NCBI GenBank assembly: GCA_902702965.1
Contig: CACRXP010000149.1
Coordinates: forward strand, 318,505-382,504
Direction: 5' to 3'
DNA from: Spirometra erinaceieuropaei
Taxonomy: Eukaryota; Platyhelminthes; Cestoda; Diphyllobothriidea; Diphyllobothriidae
Length of the DNA: 64,000 nt
In this document: in pieces, positions 23,655 to 35,924 of the stretch
How the letters are laid out: each line of letters begins with the position of its first letter
Position numbering within the stretch: the first letter of the stretch is position 1
The notes under the pieces: model-generated
Told to the model about the DNA's origin: nothing
The model's database searches: none
What the model saw: the letters and a program-made list of their open reading frames with translations, nothing else
Program-made: the position numbers and the translations under genes

Positions 23655-25251
23655 TCATTCTGAAGTAGAAACATCAGTTTGTTGTTAGACATTTCATGGA
23701 CCGTCGTATAGGTATCAGGTTTATTACATTCAAAATTAGACTATAGTCGATGTTCTTCATGTGCTGAATACGGTTTAATGCAGTTTACTCAACATCAGAC
23801 AATGGTCAGTTTATTCATAGCAACTGTGCTGGAGCAGAAGCTGCATGATCTCGTTAAATTCGGCAAAAAACAATTTTAGCTCTGTATAAGCACGTTTACA
23901 AGGAAAGAGAAAATTACCTCGCTCAGACATACGTATATAAATGCAACATAAATCCTCGCACGCCCACTAATATAGACGCGCCTATCTTCTGAATGGGCTA
24001 CAATAAATTCATATTTTTCCTGGTAATATCACGAAGTATGTTAGGTTACTTTTACTTACCCAGTTGTATCGGACCAACACGCCGGTTGTTGGTAAAGTGG
24101 AAAGCGTCACCTGACATGCAACGTCTGAGGCAGTTCTTTAAGTCGATGAAGGCATTTTCATTGTTTGGATTAAAAAAGTATTTGCCATATACGATTTCGC
24201 TCCCCGGGATGCTGAACTGAACAGTCTGCTCCATGTTGTTGTTCACTTTAATTAAAAAGATCATGCTATAACAACGGCGATAAGGCAAGCAGGAACAATA
24301 GAATGATTAAAAATAGAATGCGCATTGAAGGCAAGAATTTTAGATTTACAGTTAGTCCAACCGTCGCATTTGAAGGCGCATTTATCGAAGGCATCAAAAT
24401 TTTCCCCTATTCTCCTTATTTCATCGCACATGTCCAAATTGGGCGAACACATTTTAATGTAATCCACGGAGCTGTGTTGAGCTAGAAACGAACGTTTGTT
24501 TTCATAAGTAAAATTATAAACAAACTGTCAACAATATCTGAATTTAATTTAGTATAATTTCTCTTTTAGAACAAAGAATGATTAGCCTAACAAGCATAGG
24601 GTTGATTGCAGGCCGTGAACCTACTTACCTTGCCCTGAAAGCTGACACACCTGGACACACATGACGTGTCTCTCGAAGGTCTTTTCGTAGCCACGTCGTC
24701 CATAAACATTGTAAGCCTCGCATGGTTTACCACTTTCTTCACAAAAATATGCTTCTGATATCTCTTCTAGATTTTCTACAGAAATTAAAAGAATCGGATA
24801 GTTGTCGTCGAGGATACTTCGAGCATGAGTCCATAAATTAATGGAACATCAACGAACACAAAAAACAAACTGCGGAAGCATGCATATTCAACAGGAACAG
24901 ACCTCGCTGCTTTGCACAGGCGTCACGGCAGCCTGCGCCCTTTGTTTCGTCCTCCGCTCTGTAACTCACAGACGTGCATTCTTTATGCTCGCCTTTGCAG
25001 ATTTTGTAGGTTGTGGATTTGAAGAGATCCTTTACAGATTTCCATCTCCAACAGCACTTTACTAAATGTTTTGAAAAGAACATGATATTGCCTCTAAGTT
25101 TGGTTAATTCGTAGAGGTAATTTTATAAGCAGACTGCAAATTATACGAAGATTGCTTTTGTGAAAATTTAACCAAAGGAATAATAGTTACCGGAAGAAAC
25201 AATTAAGAAAAGCAGAGCAATCTTGAGCAGAATCGAAGAAGACATTTTCAT
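23655..25251 (-). CDS. Secreted multi-module cysteine-rich protein, copy B (six exons)
   Basis: Unrecognised family, paralogue of copies A and C. Exons in transcription order: 25251-25191, 25061-24903, 24775-24629, 24481-24350, 24245-24111 and 23659-23655; all introns are GT-AG and phase 1, giving 212 residues with no disruption. Exon 1 is a signal peptide beginning MKMSSSILLK. Exon 2 starts with a basic, tryptophan-bearing lead (VKCCWRWKSVKD) and then module 1 (ICKGEHKEC ... CRDAC). Exon 3 has FCEESGKPC ... CVQVC, exon 4 MCSPNLDMC ... CAFKC, and exon 5 only CLRRC. Exon 6 adds Glu and then TGA, where A and C use TAA. Exons 3, 4 and 5 have the same lengths (147, 132, 135) as in A and C. The exon 2 acceptor at 25062-25063 is the only phase-compatible one that I see. 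Confidence 0.8.
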
Positions 25252-25313
25252 AACTAGAGTTGTGTTTAACTACCACTTTTTATTCCTCGACATTTTTGTT
25301 CCGTTTATATACT

Positions 25314-25321
25314 CAGAAAAG
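25314..25321 (-). promoter_or_regulatory. TATA box of gene copy B
   Basis: TATATAAA on the minus strand, 63 bases before the ATG at 25251, equivalent in position to those of copies A and C. Confidence 0.6.
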
Positions 25322-26689
25322 CGATTTCACTGACAGTCAATTGGATAAATCCGTTACTGGAACAACATTTTTGTTTTCCACATCTGCACACACAGTCGAT
25401 TTGCGGGCGATTAAAACAATGCAAATCCGTATCGTTTTTTGAGGAACACCAAATAACAAATCGACACACACCGCCATATCCTGTATCCTGCGTTTCTCCA
25501 GTCAGGGGTTTGTTCCCTTACTAAGATTGCATCTCTGTGCTTTCAGGTTAAAACGATATGCGCGTTAAAGGGCGCAATTTCGTTTATTTGACGCGCATAA
25601 CTAGATTAAGTTGCTGATAAATATAAGAATTACTGAGACGGTGAAATGCGTGAAAGCATTGCTACATAATTTATTTAGACACTGCTGAATCAGCAGGTTT
25701 TTCATTTTTGCTAGACACGGTGCTTTTTCGCTGCATATTCTTTGCTGTCCTTTAACTACAGTGTAGATCGCAGCTTTCACATGAATTTAACCCAAACACT
25801 ATCTTTTCGGCGATCTTTGCTTCTGCTTTCTTTGTACGACCAAAGGAGAGCTTGGTTTCGCATTTTCATTGTCAGGCTTCTATGTTGGACCTCTGTGTCT
25901 TAAGTAAAACATGGTTAAATTTCAGGTAACGATGCTAAATTAAAAACCCGTTCATTTTAATATTTCGTAGTGAGAACCGATTGTTATTGCGCCTCAGTGA
26001 AAATAGAAGCGGACAAAATTCACCTTTGTCAGAGGTTTTGATTGCGAATAGATAAAACTTTATGGACTAAAACGCCAGCATATGAAAACTATCGGTATCG
26101 TTTTGGTCACATTCCAGTCGTCGTTGTTATATGGGTACTTATCTCAGTTGTTCTTACCATACAGCATGTAATTCGCGATGCATTTGCGTGGTGAACAGAA
26201 TGTGACTCAAGTCACAAACCATGCTGCAAGACATTGGTGTGTTCATTTTAAAGGCATCCACAATTTGTACATATTGTTTATTCATCAAACCCGTCTAGAA
26301 AGCTGCCATTTTCCAAGATAATTTGATGCTTTAGTTGGTCCCTCGTACAAAATGTTTGTAAATTGAAGGACAAATGTTAACCTACATACGGATAATTTTC
26401 TTTGTGAACAAAAGGTCACAGCTCCGTTTTGATGTCCAGGCGTCTCACTGTTTAGTAAAGGGTTTTGTCAAATCAGCTTGCAGCTGAAGTTTTCACAACT
26501 GAGTGAAATTTGCCAAAACGCCAATTCATTGAGTGGGTTCGGTAGCCATTTTGGTAGGTTTTAAATTGAGTTACTTAGGAAATCCTGCTTGAGCGGTCAA
26601 CTCACTGTTTTGGATTCGGTAGGTTCATTCGTTACTGTAAGTGCGGCGAGTAACTTGAGCAAAATGTGTTCTGAATTAGCTGTACCGAT

Positions 26690-26765
26690 GGGGTTTTATG
26701 GTTAGAGCATAAGCACTAGGCCTTGCCCTTGTTTTCGTGATTTCAAACCAAATCCAGGCTGCTTA
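26690..26765 (+). repeat. tRNA-derived SINE head (family 1), unit B
   Basis: GGTTAGAGC A-box-like segment, then AGGCCTTGCCCTTGTTTTCG and a B-box-like ATTTCAAACC. Same element and relative position as in unit A, in the inverted unit. Confidence 0.55.
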
Positions 26766-26982
26766 ATTCTCATGAATGTGTCAAGTAAATCTCGTTTACG
26801 CTGTATACTAAGCTAGAATAATAGCATTCATTTTCATATACTGGGCGCATTTAAAAGCTGAATTTACTCGTCCATCGCTACCTGAAAGGGGGAAATATAG
26901 TTGGCTTAGTAATCATTAGGGTTGATGAAGGCGTATGGAATGGTTCACACTTGCCTTCATACATGAATATGTATAATGGTAG

Positions 26983-27235
26983 AGGGGGGCCCACCGGTCG
27001 TTCTTACAGAACTCAATCTACTCGTTGTGCCGTACGGGCTCTCTCTTGAGCCAAACCAGCAGCCGCAAAGCGGCGCACGATATTGGCGGACGGTTATTAT
27101 TGACAAGGACAAGGGAGACTGGAAGTACCATTTCTGGCTTATTAGCTGTCGTTAGCCAGTCATACTCGACCTCAACGTCTGTAATACCTGGGACTCTAAG
27201 CACTGAGCTACCGGCTCGTTGTCATGTCCCGTGCT
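26983..27235 (-). repeat. tRNA-derived SINE (family 2), nearly complete
   Basis: On the minus strand: a tRNA-like head (GTAGCTCAGTGCTTAGAG, then GAGGTCGAGTAT as B box), a body with AATAAGCCAGAAATGG and CCAGTCTCCCTTGTC, then the tail ATCGTGCGCCGCTT to GACCGGTGGG. A short TA run flanks the head at 27236-27251. Total about 250 bases. Related partial copies are at 4257, 29795, 57305-57720 and 59802. Confidence 0.7.
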
Positions 27236-27309
27236 ATATATATATATATAAATTGAAAAACGGGCATCTCAAGAAATTTAATTAGAAGGATGGAATTCCC
27301 TGGGAGACA

Positions 27310-27720
27310 GTAGACTTTATTGTGTAAATTTTTGAGTCAGCTTCCCCAGCTCGTCTTCAGACTATGGGAGTGCAACAACAATTAACATTTCATCATCTCC
27401 GTGGCATTGGTTGGATCACTTTGTATTTGTCTTTAACGATTTTGTATGCGAGATCTAGATGGATATGCCGGTTGATGCAAGCCTCATTTGGGTTTACTGT
27501 CGCCAGGAAACCGAAGTTATTTTCTTATTTGGCAGGCTTTAATATTGTGGGTGTTCTCCTATGTAAATCTGTGTCCAATGTGTGCATTACCACCTGGGAT
27601 AGATGGTCGCGTCTCTTTACCGCGGGTTGAGACAGATTACCCAGTTTGGCCACAACACACGGCATCTCAACTGGAGCATGGAACTTTGTAGACAAAAACT
27701 TTTTTTCGAGGTGGCCAACT
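27310..27720 (-). mobile_element. Penelope-like element fragment (GIY-YIG C-terminus and 3' end)
   Basis: On the minus strand the sequence encodes EACINRHIHLDLAYK, the conserved end of the GIY-YIG domain of Penelope-like elements (compare SVNRHINLPPAY at 52.4 kb). It is followed by a 3' region with a degenerate hammerhead-like motif: CTGAAGA at 27360-27354 and a GC-rich imperfect stem. No reverse transcriptase part is nearby on this strand. Confidence 0.65.
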
Positions 27721-27995
27721 CTGTTTTTAAGGTGTATTTGCTGTATGCGTAATGTATTTGTCGGTTACCTCAGATATATTTTTTAGCATATGAAGGAGTT
27801 TGCCAGGTGGTTGTTTTGATGACCTCGCGGCCGTAGTATTGGGAATACTTTTTCCCTGAATTGCTAGTGCCTCATGCATTGACGTATAAAATCATGTGCG
27901 TACGCATTTTGGACGAATAGTTTGTCGAGGTATCTCATTTCTGCCATGTAAGTCGAAAAACTGATGGATCAATTTATACATCAGTTTATTGCAAA

Positions 27996-28110
27996 GTGGC
28001 ATATTCAGATGTCATCCTTCATTTCGAGAGAAACCACCCTCTTTCTCACAAACGGAGTACGGTGTGCAGCCTTATAAATCTGGCCAAAATTCACCGTTCT
28101 GATGAAATAA
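27996..28110 (+). mobile_element. Penelope-like element fragment (plus strand)
   Basis: Encodes HFERNHPLSHKRSTVCSLI and AKIHRSDE. This matches the segment between reverse transcriptase and GIY-YIG domains of PLEs (compare NHPISHECICARTIYQRV at 54.15 kb). It is a small fragment, opposite in strand to the neighbouring fragment at 27310-27720. Confidence 0.6.
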
Positions 28111-28834
28111 GTTATCAGGCAGAAATGAAATATCCATCGAGGCCTGGCAGACGGGGACAATACCCATCAACCGTTGGAGGGCTCTACCCATTGCCCATCG
28201 AGCCTTTCGGGTGCAGCTCAGTGAACAAATGAGCAAACGCCAATCAAAGCTAAACATGAGTCCAAATATGAGCGAGTCCATGGCGGATGCACACGTAGCA
28301 GCCCCTCAGCTCGGGTCTGACGAAGGCGCAACCGTCAACGCAGTAGTTCAATCCTGGCGGTTGACTTTGTCAGTAATGCTATTCTTCTAACAAGCTTGCC
28401 AGCATTGGAAGACAGCTAAGGTCAATGAAGATACGAACTGCGGTCGCCAACGTCTCAACGCCGGCCCCCGATGTATGTTGAGTAATTCTGTCACGCTCCC
28501 TCCCCTCGTCCGTCCCAGTCATCGTGTACATGCGGACGGTGACTTCCAAAGCTAAAAAATTACCCCTCACCCGGCGACATGTCGCTGTATAACTCCCCCC
28601 GTGGCCCTTCTTCCCTCCCGCTCTGACCTCATATGTGAAAACCTGTCCTAACATGACTGTCATCCACCTACAAATACGGTGACGCGCGACATCACACTCA
28701 ACTTCGACGATGGACACCTTTTTTGCTTTTCCAACTTCAGGACAGTAAAACTATGGTTCACCAGATTTCTGCTTCTTCCATGTGTGTCCGCGGACGCGCA
28801 GCTTATCTTCTATTGTATAAACACACAGTAGGCG
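28111..28834. other. Unassigned GC-richer region
   Basis: Contains frames on the minus strand (28379-28717) without recognisable domains. A CTGACGA followed by a weak stem near 28316 might be the end of a decayed PLE, but I could not fit a hammerhead convincingly. Confidence 0.3.
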
Positions 28835-29790
28835 GGGTAATTCATGAAAGGTCAGTCAAAATTTCGAAATGAATTCTCGTTTCGAAAGTATTAATTAAGA
28901 AGGGTTGTATAACTAAACATTCTGCAGCACACTTCTATAATAATCCAAGAAACTTATAGTGCTGGCTTTCGAATGGACTTCTTTTCGGCTGCATGCAAAA
29001 ACCATACTCTGCAAAAAATGGCTACTTCGATAGTATGCAATCTGCTCATTGATTTTCGATGCCCTTAAACATGCAATTATATTTCATGAAATACATGAAT
29101 AAAATTATTAATTATTTATCTCATTCAGTAAACAATTACGTTTTTTTCTAACTTTATACTCGAAGAAAAGACATAATTCGGTCTTCAAAACTTTCTAATT
29201 CCCTAGTCATACTGAAAACGACCTGCTATACTACTTGCATGCAGGCTTTCCAAACTACAAGCCATAAATTATCCGTGTACGGGAAACCATATATTAAGCT
29301 GAGCTGCTAAAAGGAGACCATATGGAGTTATAACATTTGGCAGTGCATTTGAGCCCTATTGGTAAATGTTGAGATATGACGATTTATGAACGGATATGTC
29401 CCGTTATTAAAACCTCTCACAATAACAAACTTTTATGAAACCGACGTATGCCTTTACATAGAATATGACGTTGAAAATGATGTTATTGTTTACCGAATAA
29501 CCAAAAGAATTGATTCTTTTATTCCTGTACTTCATTAACTATAATAAGATGTTTAAGGACATCGAAAATCAATGAGAAAATTGCATGCTATTAAAGTAGT
29601 CATTTTTTGCTAAGTAAGGTTCCTGCATGCAGCCGAAAAGAAGTCCATTCGAAAGCCAGCACTATAAGTTTATTGGATTATTATAGAAGTGTGCTGCAGA
29701 ATGTTTAGTTTAACAATCCTACTAAATTAATCTTTTCGAAACAAGAACGCATTTCGAAATTTTGACTGACATTTAAAGAGTTGGCCCACC
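28835..29790. repeat. R2 foldback element, complete copy with long inverted arms
   Basis: Left arm 28835-29075 and right arm about 29535-29790 are inverted copies of each other (for example AAAATTTCGAAATG, AACATTCTGCAGCACACTTC, TGCTGGCTTTCGAATGGACT on one strand in both arms). About 460 bases of non-coding loop separate them. No transposase frame is present, so it is at most a non-autonomous foldback or MITE-like element. No clear target duplication is visible, and the right end is joined to a SINE tail. Confidence 0.7.
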
Positions 29791-29794
29791 GACT

Positions 29795-29912
29795 AATATA
29801 TGGCAAAGTGGAGCTCGCCGATCGTTCTTTCGGAACTCCCTCGTTTCGTTGTGCCTTGCGGGCCTTTTCTCGAGCCCAACCAGCAGCCGCACAGCTGCGC
29901 GTGATAAAGGCA
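29795..29912 (-). repeat. SINE family 2 tail fragment
   Basis: Inverted tail copy: GCCGATCGTTCTTTCGGAAC, CGTTTCGTTGTGCCTTGCGG, TCGAGCCCAACCAGCAGCCG, ending in a TGATAAAGGCA-type segment. The same ending is seen at 59912. Confidence 0.65.
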
Positions 29913-29989
29913 AAAGAAGAAGTGAAGAAGCCAGCCCACACGGATGTCGAGAATATTGTGATTAACTGAAAATTAAAAATATTCAAAAA

Positions 29990-32900
29990 AGCACACATTT
30001 AACGTAATTTGACTACACACATTCCTGGCAATCGAGCAATGATTTTACGGTCGGATTTCTAATGCTACTTGGAGTTTGCATTAGAAAATGGAAAACTTAC
30101 TAATGATTCTGCATTCAGTCGGATAATATGGTAGGTACCCCTCAGAAATAGGGGTGACATAGCACTAAATTTAAATTGTGTATCCAAACAAGACAACTAA
30201 ACTCAACGTTAAGACTCCAAACGCTGACCCCTCAAACTCTAACAGTAGTTCCAACCCCATCTCTAAAACTAGCCTTCCAGGCATTTGACGTATGGCCAAA
30301 TGGAATGAATGGACGGAACATATTTATGCCCTACGAAGAATTCTTGTTTTGTCCACCGAAAATTGCAGTATATACGGGGATTAATTATCCCATGAGTTGA
30401 CCACTTGTCAATAGACAATCATGTGAAGCCCAAATTAAAACCATAGATATATTTCTTTTCCGCATCTGTATCAGAAGTTTGGTATTCAATTACGAACAAA
30501 GTATGGTTTTATTCGCAGAGAAAATACAAATAGCTAGGAAGCGGCTGCGTCAGCAGATACATATGGATTCTATTGAAAACATTCATGTTTCAGAGATGGA
30601 TAGCGGTAGGTGATATTCTATTCATTTTTCCACGTAACGAAATCACTCGTATTGCCCACATCTGTCAGCGGCAAGAATGCCAACGAGGCGAGCTTCTGTT
30701 GCACGCTGATGTTTTTGAAAGACCAAGCCAAACAGCCTGAACACTAGATCATTGTACAAAAAACCTCGATGTTAAATCATGCAGTGCTATATAATCTGAG
30801 ATTCTGCATAGGCCTGAGTCCCACGACGGTTTCGCAAACGCAATCCTTACTATGTGGTTAAACAAACGAGAACCTCATGCCATATCTAAGATTAGTAGCG
30901 TGGAGAACGCCACGTAGGCGACCTTCTAACTTTCTCTCATCCGTTTCAAATGGCAAAAGCTAGACCCCTTTACATTAGGTCGCCTGTGATCCTAATTCAG
31001 CACAGTCGTGTGTAACGGGAAGCAAGGGGGGTGTAGACGCTGATTTTTCACGGCAAAGGACCAAGTTGTTTTGCTTCCACCGCCTAAGTTACACCACAGG
31101 CAGCTTTGTTTTTCTAAATTTGTGTCGACTATAGAAAACACCCCGAAAACGCGCGCCTTAACTGGCAGTCGGTCATTGCAATTCCATCAGCATCTTTCGT
31201 GACGGAGTGTATCCTCCAATTGAGAATGCACACGCATTTAACGTTATTTGACCACAACCATTTTTTGCAATCGTGCAATGTGTTTTCTGTTGGATTTCTA
31301 CTGCTTCATTAAGCTTGCGTTAGGAAGTGGATAATTAACCGATGTTTCTTCATTCTTTTATTCACCAGTTTCCATTTTTTTCCGCATTCTTTAAAAATTA
31401 AATTGTCCTCTTCGTTATGGTCGCGTAGTTCGTTTTCTGAGCTCATGGTATATTCTTTAGGCTGGAGCACAGCTGCTTTGTCACAGATAAGCTTTGGCTA
31501 CGCTGATTCTATCATGAGCCTCCTTTCGTTTTCTAATTTTCGTCTCCTACCCTGACTGACTCTTTATTCCGACTTCATCAGCCGGTAGCGATCGGGAGAT
31601 GGCACACAAAAAATCCGTTACCTATAATAATACCTTAAACAGTGGACTCAACCGCCTTCAGACTATATCAGCGGTTGAAGGCCTACTTTTACGCACTACT
31701 TAGCCTTTCCGCAATGGCCTCACTTGGGTTGGACGAACAAACTTCGCAGGAGGTTACATGAATGACGGTCGCTGTTACCCAACCTTCCCCATCGTTACAC
31801 ACGTACACCTGAATATACGGCATACATTCGCATTATGGCTGTTTATTACAAAACATGAACACTAGGAAATAGGTTAATTCTGCACAACTTGCAACAGGAG
31901 CAGCTCCCAGGCATATGCGAAAGACATGGCATTGAGGCCAAACTAAAGAAGATACTGTACTTCGTCTATGTTAACCCACACAGCTCGACCACATACAGGA
32001 CCTCCCTCGTGGAGTTTCCTTTTAAGCCTACTCCAGTATGCCTCAATGGCAGTAGTGTTCCGTCTGGTGGTAGGAACCTTGAAGTTATTTGAGTGGTTAA
32101 CAGAGAAATGTAGATAACCTTCTAAGGGAAGACGATTATACGCCTTCCGATCGACCGTTACCACAATACTACCTTTGGCGACCCATTTTGTAATAACGGA
32201 ACAGAGAGCGGGCCAACGTTGATCATTCACCTGTTCAAATAAGGCTTTCTGTCAGCGAGTATCGTACATCCCGACCAGCCACCAGCCATAAAACCCCTAT
32301 TACCACCTGCCCCGTAAGAGGGACTCTTTTGGTTAGGCGGATTTTTTTTGGGTGTCATCTCCCGATGGTTACCCATCAGCCTTATTGGACTCTTTTAAAG
32401 TACTGTCCAAACCCATCTTTTTATGTACTTTCATTTCCTACAAGTCCATTTACGAATATATTTCCGCAAATAATTTCGTGTGCTTAAATTAATTCTCCAT
32501 GATCTGCTGGTATCTATGATTTTTTGCCTTCGACGGCCAATTCATTTATGCTTATTCGAAAATTCATACCGTCGCTGATACTTCTAATTTGTTAAAAGAT
32601 TCGTTAGCATATTTTTGCCGACCTCTCCATTACCTTAAACATATGATATTCAATGTGCCTCTAATAGTGATTTTGGGTGAAATGCCGAATGAAAATTATT
32701 TGCTTTGATAAAAATTTCTGAGCATCCGATGACGTCAGTATACTACGATGACCTCCAGAGCCCTTGGGATGTAAGGCAATTTTGACTTGTTAAGGATCCT
32801 GAGATTTCAGAAGCGCCTACGCACTTGACCGCATAAGCGCCATTCAGTCACTGTCACTAGGTCATTGTAAATAAAACTTCCATGTTAAATCATGCGTGCT

Positions 32901-33420
32901 ATATAATCAGAAATTTTACATAGGCCTGATTCACAAAGCTATTGGAGATGGCAATTGTTAGGATGTGATTAGAAAACCGAGACCTTCATGCCATATCTCA
33001 GATTGGTAGCGTGGAGAACGCCACGTAGGCGACCTACTATTTCAGTCTCATTTATTTTGACCGACAATGCCCAAATGTCTTTAAATTAGGTCGCGGAAGT
33101 CTCAGTTCTGCATGGCCTTGGTAGACGCGAGTGAGCGCGAGTGTACGCGTTGATTTCCCACGGCAAAGCACCAAGTTGTTTTGATTCCAATGTCTAAGTT
33201 ACATCGCAAACAGCTTTGTTTTTCTAAATTTTTGTCGTCTATAGAAAACATCCCGAAAACGCTCGACTTAACTGCCAGTCGGTCATTGCATTTCCATCAG
33301 CATCTTTCATGGCGGAGTGTATCCGCCAATTGAGAATGCACACGTATTTAACGTAATTTGACTTCAATCCGTTTTTACAATCAAATTTCTATTGCTATAT
33401 ACATATTTTCCATTAGGGAT
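29990..33420 (-). repeat. R1 mosaic repeat, long copy with tandem extension and MERLIN insertion
   Basis: Collinear with 19340-21340 from about 30150 to 32860 once the MERLIN element (31584-32373) is removed. A partial third set of blocks follows in the same orientation at 32868-33420 (GAACGCCACGTAGGCGACC, CCCACGGCAAAGCACCAAG). At the left edge a fragment of the distal block precedes the proximal one, so units appear tandem or circularly permuted. No coding capacity is conserved. Confidence 0.7.
31584..32373 (-). mobile_element. MERLIN/IS1016-like DNA transposon with TIRs and 8-bp TSD
   Basis: Terminal inverted repeats: left GGTAGCGATCGGGAGATG, right end read inward GGTAACCATCGGGAGATG, both followed by a CAC and an A-run ending near ATCCG. 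The 8-bp direct duplication CATCAGCC lies at 31576-31583 and 32374-32381. The minus strand encodes an ISXO2-like DDE transposase fragment (31943-32230) with TVDRKAYNRLP, HFSVNHSNNFKVP and AIEAYWSRLKRKLHEG. At 790 bases it is too short for a full transposase and has stops upstream, so it is an internally deleted copy. MERLIN elements are known to make 8-9 bp duplications, which fits. Confidence 0.88.
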
Positions 33421-34029
33421 TTACGAATAAGAATCGCATATTACTCTTCCTCTGGTTTTGTTGTATCCGTTAACCACCAAATATTTCCTTTTCATCTGCA
33501 TGGTCGAGCATGGAGAATTATTTCCGACCTTTTCTCCTTTCCATTTTTCCTTATCTTCCGTATCTTGTTCGATTCTTCGCAATTACTCTTTGAAGTGTTG
33601 AATAGTCCGTTCCATCAGGGTATCTGGGGATACCTGTTATTAAAATTATTTCTCTTGCCTTCAAGCAGTTTATCCGCACTGTAAATCCCTCTCATTTTGA
33701 GATTTCAGTTCTGCACCACTTAAGTTAATGTTGGCCCCTCACATAGTTTAGTTCATTTTATTAAGGGAAAGTAGGTAAATGACTTTGAGCTCCCTATCAG
33801 CTACACTGATCTCACAGAAAAAAAACAATACGTAAAGCAAGTGCGGAAGAGGGCTAGAAAATAAATTACGCGGAGTTGCATGAATGTGTCAGTGTATGTA
33901 TTCTGTGGCAGTTTATTTGGTAAGGATAATATGCAAAGCCTTTCAAAACCCTGTTGATTACATGTCAGCTAGTTAGAAATAACTGTACACGCACAAAATA
34001 ATATTCATTATTAAAACAGTACTTGTAGA
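33421..34029. other. Unassigned AT-rich stretch
   Basis: The open frame at 33358-33684 overlaps the R1 edge and is hydrophobic without recognisable motifs. Nothing else is supportable. Confidence 0.3.
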
Positions 34030-34520
34030 GAAAATATTTGTGGGGACGTGGGGTCTTAGTTCAGATTCAGACTGTCGAGGGAAAACAGGGGACACAAATA
34101 ATTATCCAGGCGTTTCTTGAAGAGTTGCAGGGACGTAGCCTCCACGACTGACTGAGGGAGATCTTTCCATTTCTCCACTACCCTCTGCGTGAAAAATTCA
34201 GAACGAAGATTCAGCCTGGACATTGTTGTCCGTAGCTTCATCGAGTGACCACGAAGATTGGGTGAAAGGTGCCACTGAAACATGTCCTCAAAATTAAGTC
34301 CATGCTCAAGGCCATGTATTATCTTGTAGACGAGGATAAGATCACCTCTTTGCTGCCTGTAAGACAGAGGGAATAAATTCAGGTAATTCAGTCTGTCTGC
34401 GTAGGTTTGGCGTTATAGACCGTTTAATAGCTTTGTTGCTCGACGTTGTACCCGTTCTATGTATGCTTGGTCCTTAACTAGCCATGGCCGCCATGCGGTA
34501 GGCTTTATTCTGGCGTTGTT
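34030..34520 (-). mobile_element. LINE 3' end (CR1/jockey-type), second lineage
   Basis: Minus-strand coding for the C-terminal region of a LINE reverse transcriptase: AWRPWLVKDQAYIERVQRRA, LNLFPLSYRQQRGDLI, LRGHSMKLR, then FFTQRVVEKWKDLPQSVVEA and LFKKRLDNYL before the stop at 34056. A stop interrupts it near 34412. It is 5'-truncated and lacks the catalytic domain. Its sequence differs from the fragment at 35.9 kb, so it is a different copy or family. Confidence 0.75.
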
Positions 34521-35924
34521 GTCAGAATTGTGAAAAATCATTACGCGGTACTGAAATGGTCCAAGTAACGTGGGAGCAAACGTTTATGCCTCAGTCGGTA
34601 TGCATTGGTTCGTATGTGCACGCCTGACGGAGAAAATTTACGAAATGATTATAGGATAATGTAACTAGAATATAGCGAGTACGATGCTTTGTAACGTACA
34701 GTACGTGACTTATCTCATGAAATCTGATAACAAAACTGGTTAGAGTATTTCTGGACGTCTTTAACGTGGCGCATTTTGTTCCCTCATCCAAGTCCTTTTC
34801 TTGTGCAGAACTTATGTTTACCCAATTATATGAAGTAAAATATCAGTAAATTTTTAGCGAAAATATACGTTTAAATATATTCGTGCAATGTCCTATGCAA
34901 ATACATGTCCTGCCGTGCATTCATAATTGAAGAACGGAGCCTAAAAGCGAGCAAATACAGTGGAAATGGCCTCAATGTATAGAGAAAGGCATGTTCTTGC
35001 CTTTACGGTAGAAAAATATTAGTATTGCTTAGGAACGTGAATGAACCGTCAAAAGTGTGAAATTTTTACTTGGCCTCGCCTTGCAAAAATGCAAAGTACA
35101 CAGAGATCCATCGACGGTGTACAGTAATAAAGCACTTGCTAGAGAGTTAATTTATTAAGGAACGTTTTCCTACTGATCGAAGACATATTCGTTGCTGACT
35201 CTCGTTGTGGACAGACATTTTTCTCGAAAATGAAGTTTGATGTTTGAATTAGTCTTGAAATGTGACCCGAAAGATCATCTTCGTGAAAATGAGCGCATGA
35301 ACACTCACTAATTCGGAAGAAAAGTTCTCTCTATAAACACAAAATCGTATGTTAACGATCACGCCTATTTAAATTTATTACGCACCGACCGGCCTCATGG
35401 CATGTCATCTTATGAAAACTTTTGATCCTATGACGTCCCCATCGGCGAAATCAAGCAAAAGCCAGCTTCTCTTGTTGAAACCTCCTCTGACTTAACTCTA
35501 AAAAGTAGAGGAACTTATGGAACACTGGAAAACTGCTTTAGAATCTACACCCAGAATGTAGGCAGTTGACAAGCCGTCATATATGAAGTCACACTACTTA
35601 TTAGATTATATTTAGATGTTAACTTCACTAAAACCTTGTTATTTTATGTCTGCTTTCATATTTACTACGTGTTTGGTATGCGAATATATTCTATACATCT
35701 AAAAACAAACTTTACTTAATAAGAGTCCTTTCTGACGTTTTCGAGATATTTCGCTTTTCTAAAAAATCGGAATTTCTTACCAACGGAGCACTGCGTTTAA
35801 AATTTCTTTTATGTTTTAATTCTTTCAAACTTGTAGTTAATTAACATAGAAATCAGACTCATAAAATGATGTCAGTTTGCGACTGACTGGCAATCATTCG
35901 TAAATTTCGACACGTTTCATCAGC
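34521..35924. other. Unassigned
   Basis: About 1.4 kb of AT-rich sequence with only short chance frames (for example 34591-34791). No repeat shared with the rest of the window was noticed. Confidence 0.3.

Larger units (their letters stand above)
22560..26965 (-). repeat. Duplicated unit B (inverted; carries gene copy B)
   Basis: Inverted copy of unit A. Shared blocks include the downstream block (about 22620-23000), gene copy B, the upstream regions at 25500-26650, the family 1 SINE head on the plus strand (about 26690-26765), and the outermost block where ATTACT-AGCCAACTATATTTCC is shared with 4425-4450. Unit B ends next to a full SINE at 26983-27235. Confidence 0.75.

Noticed and set aside
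28315..28360. Another hammerhead-like CTGACGA
   Set aside because: Stem II could not be fitted next to a GAAA segment.
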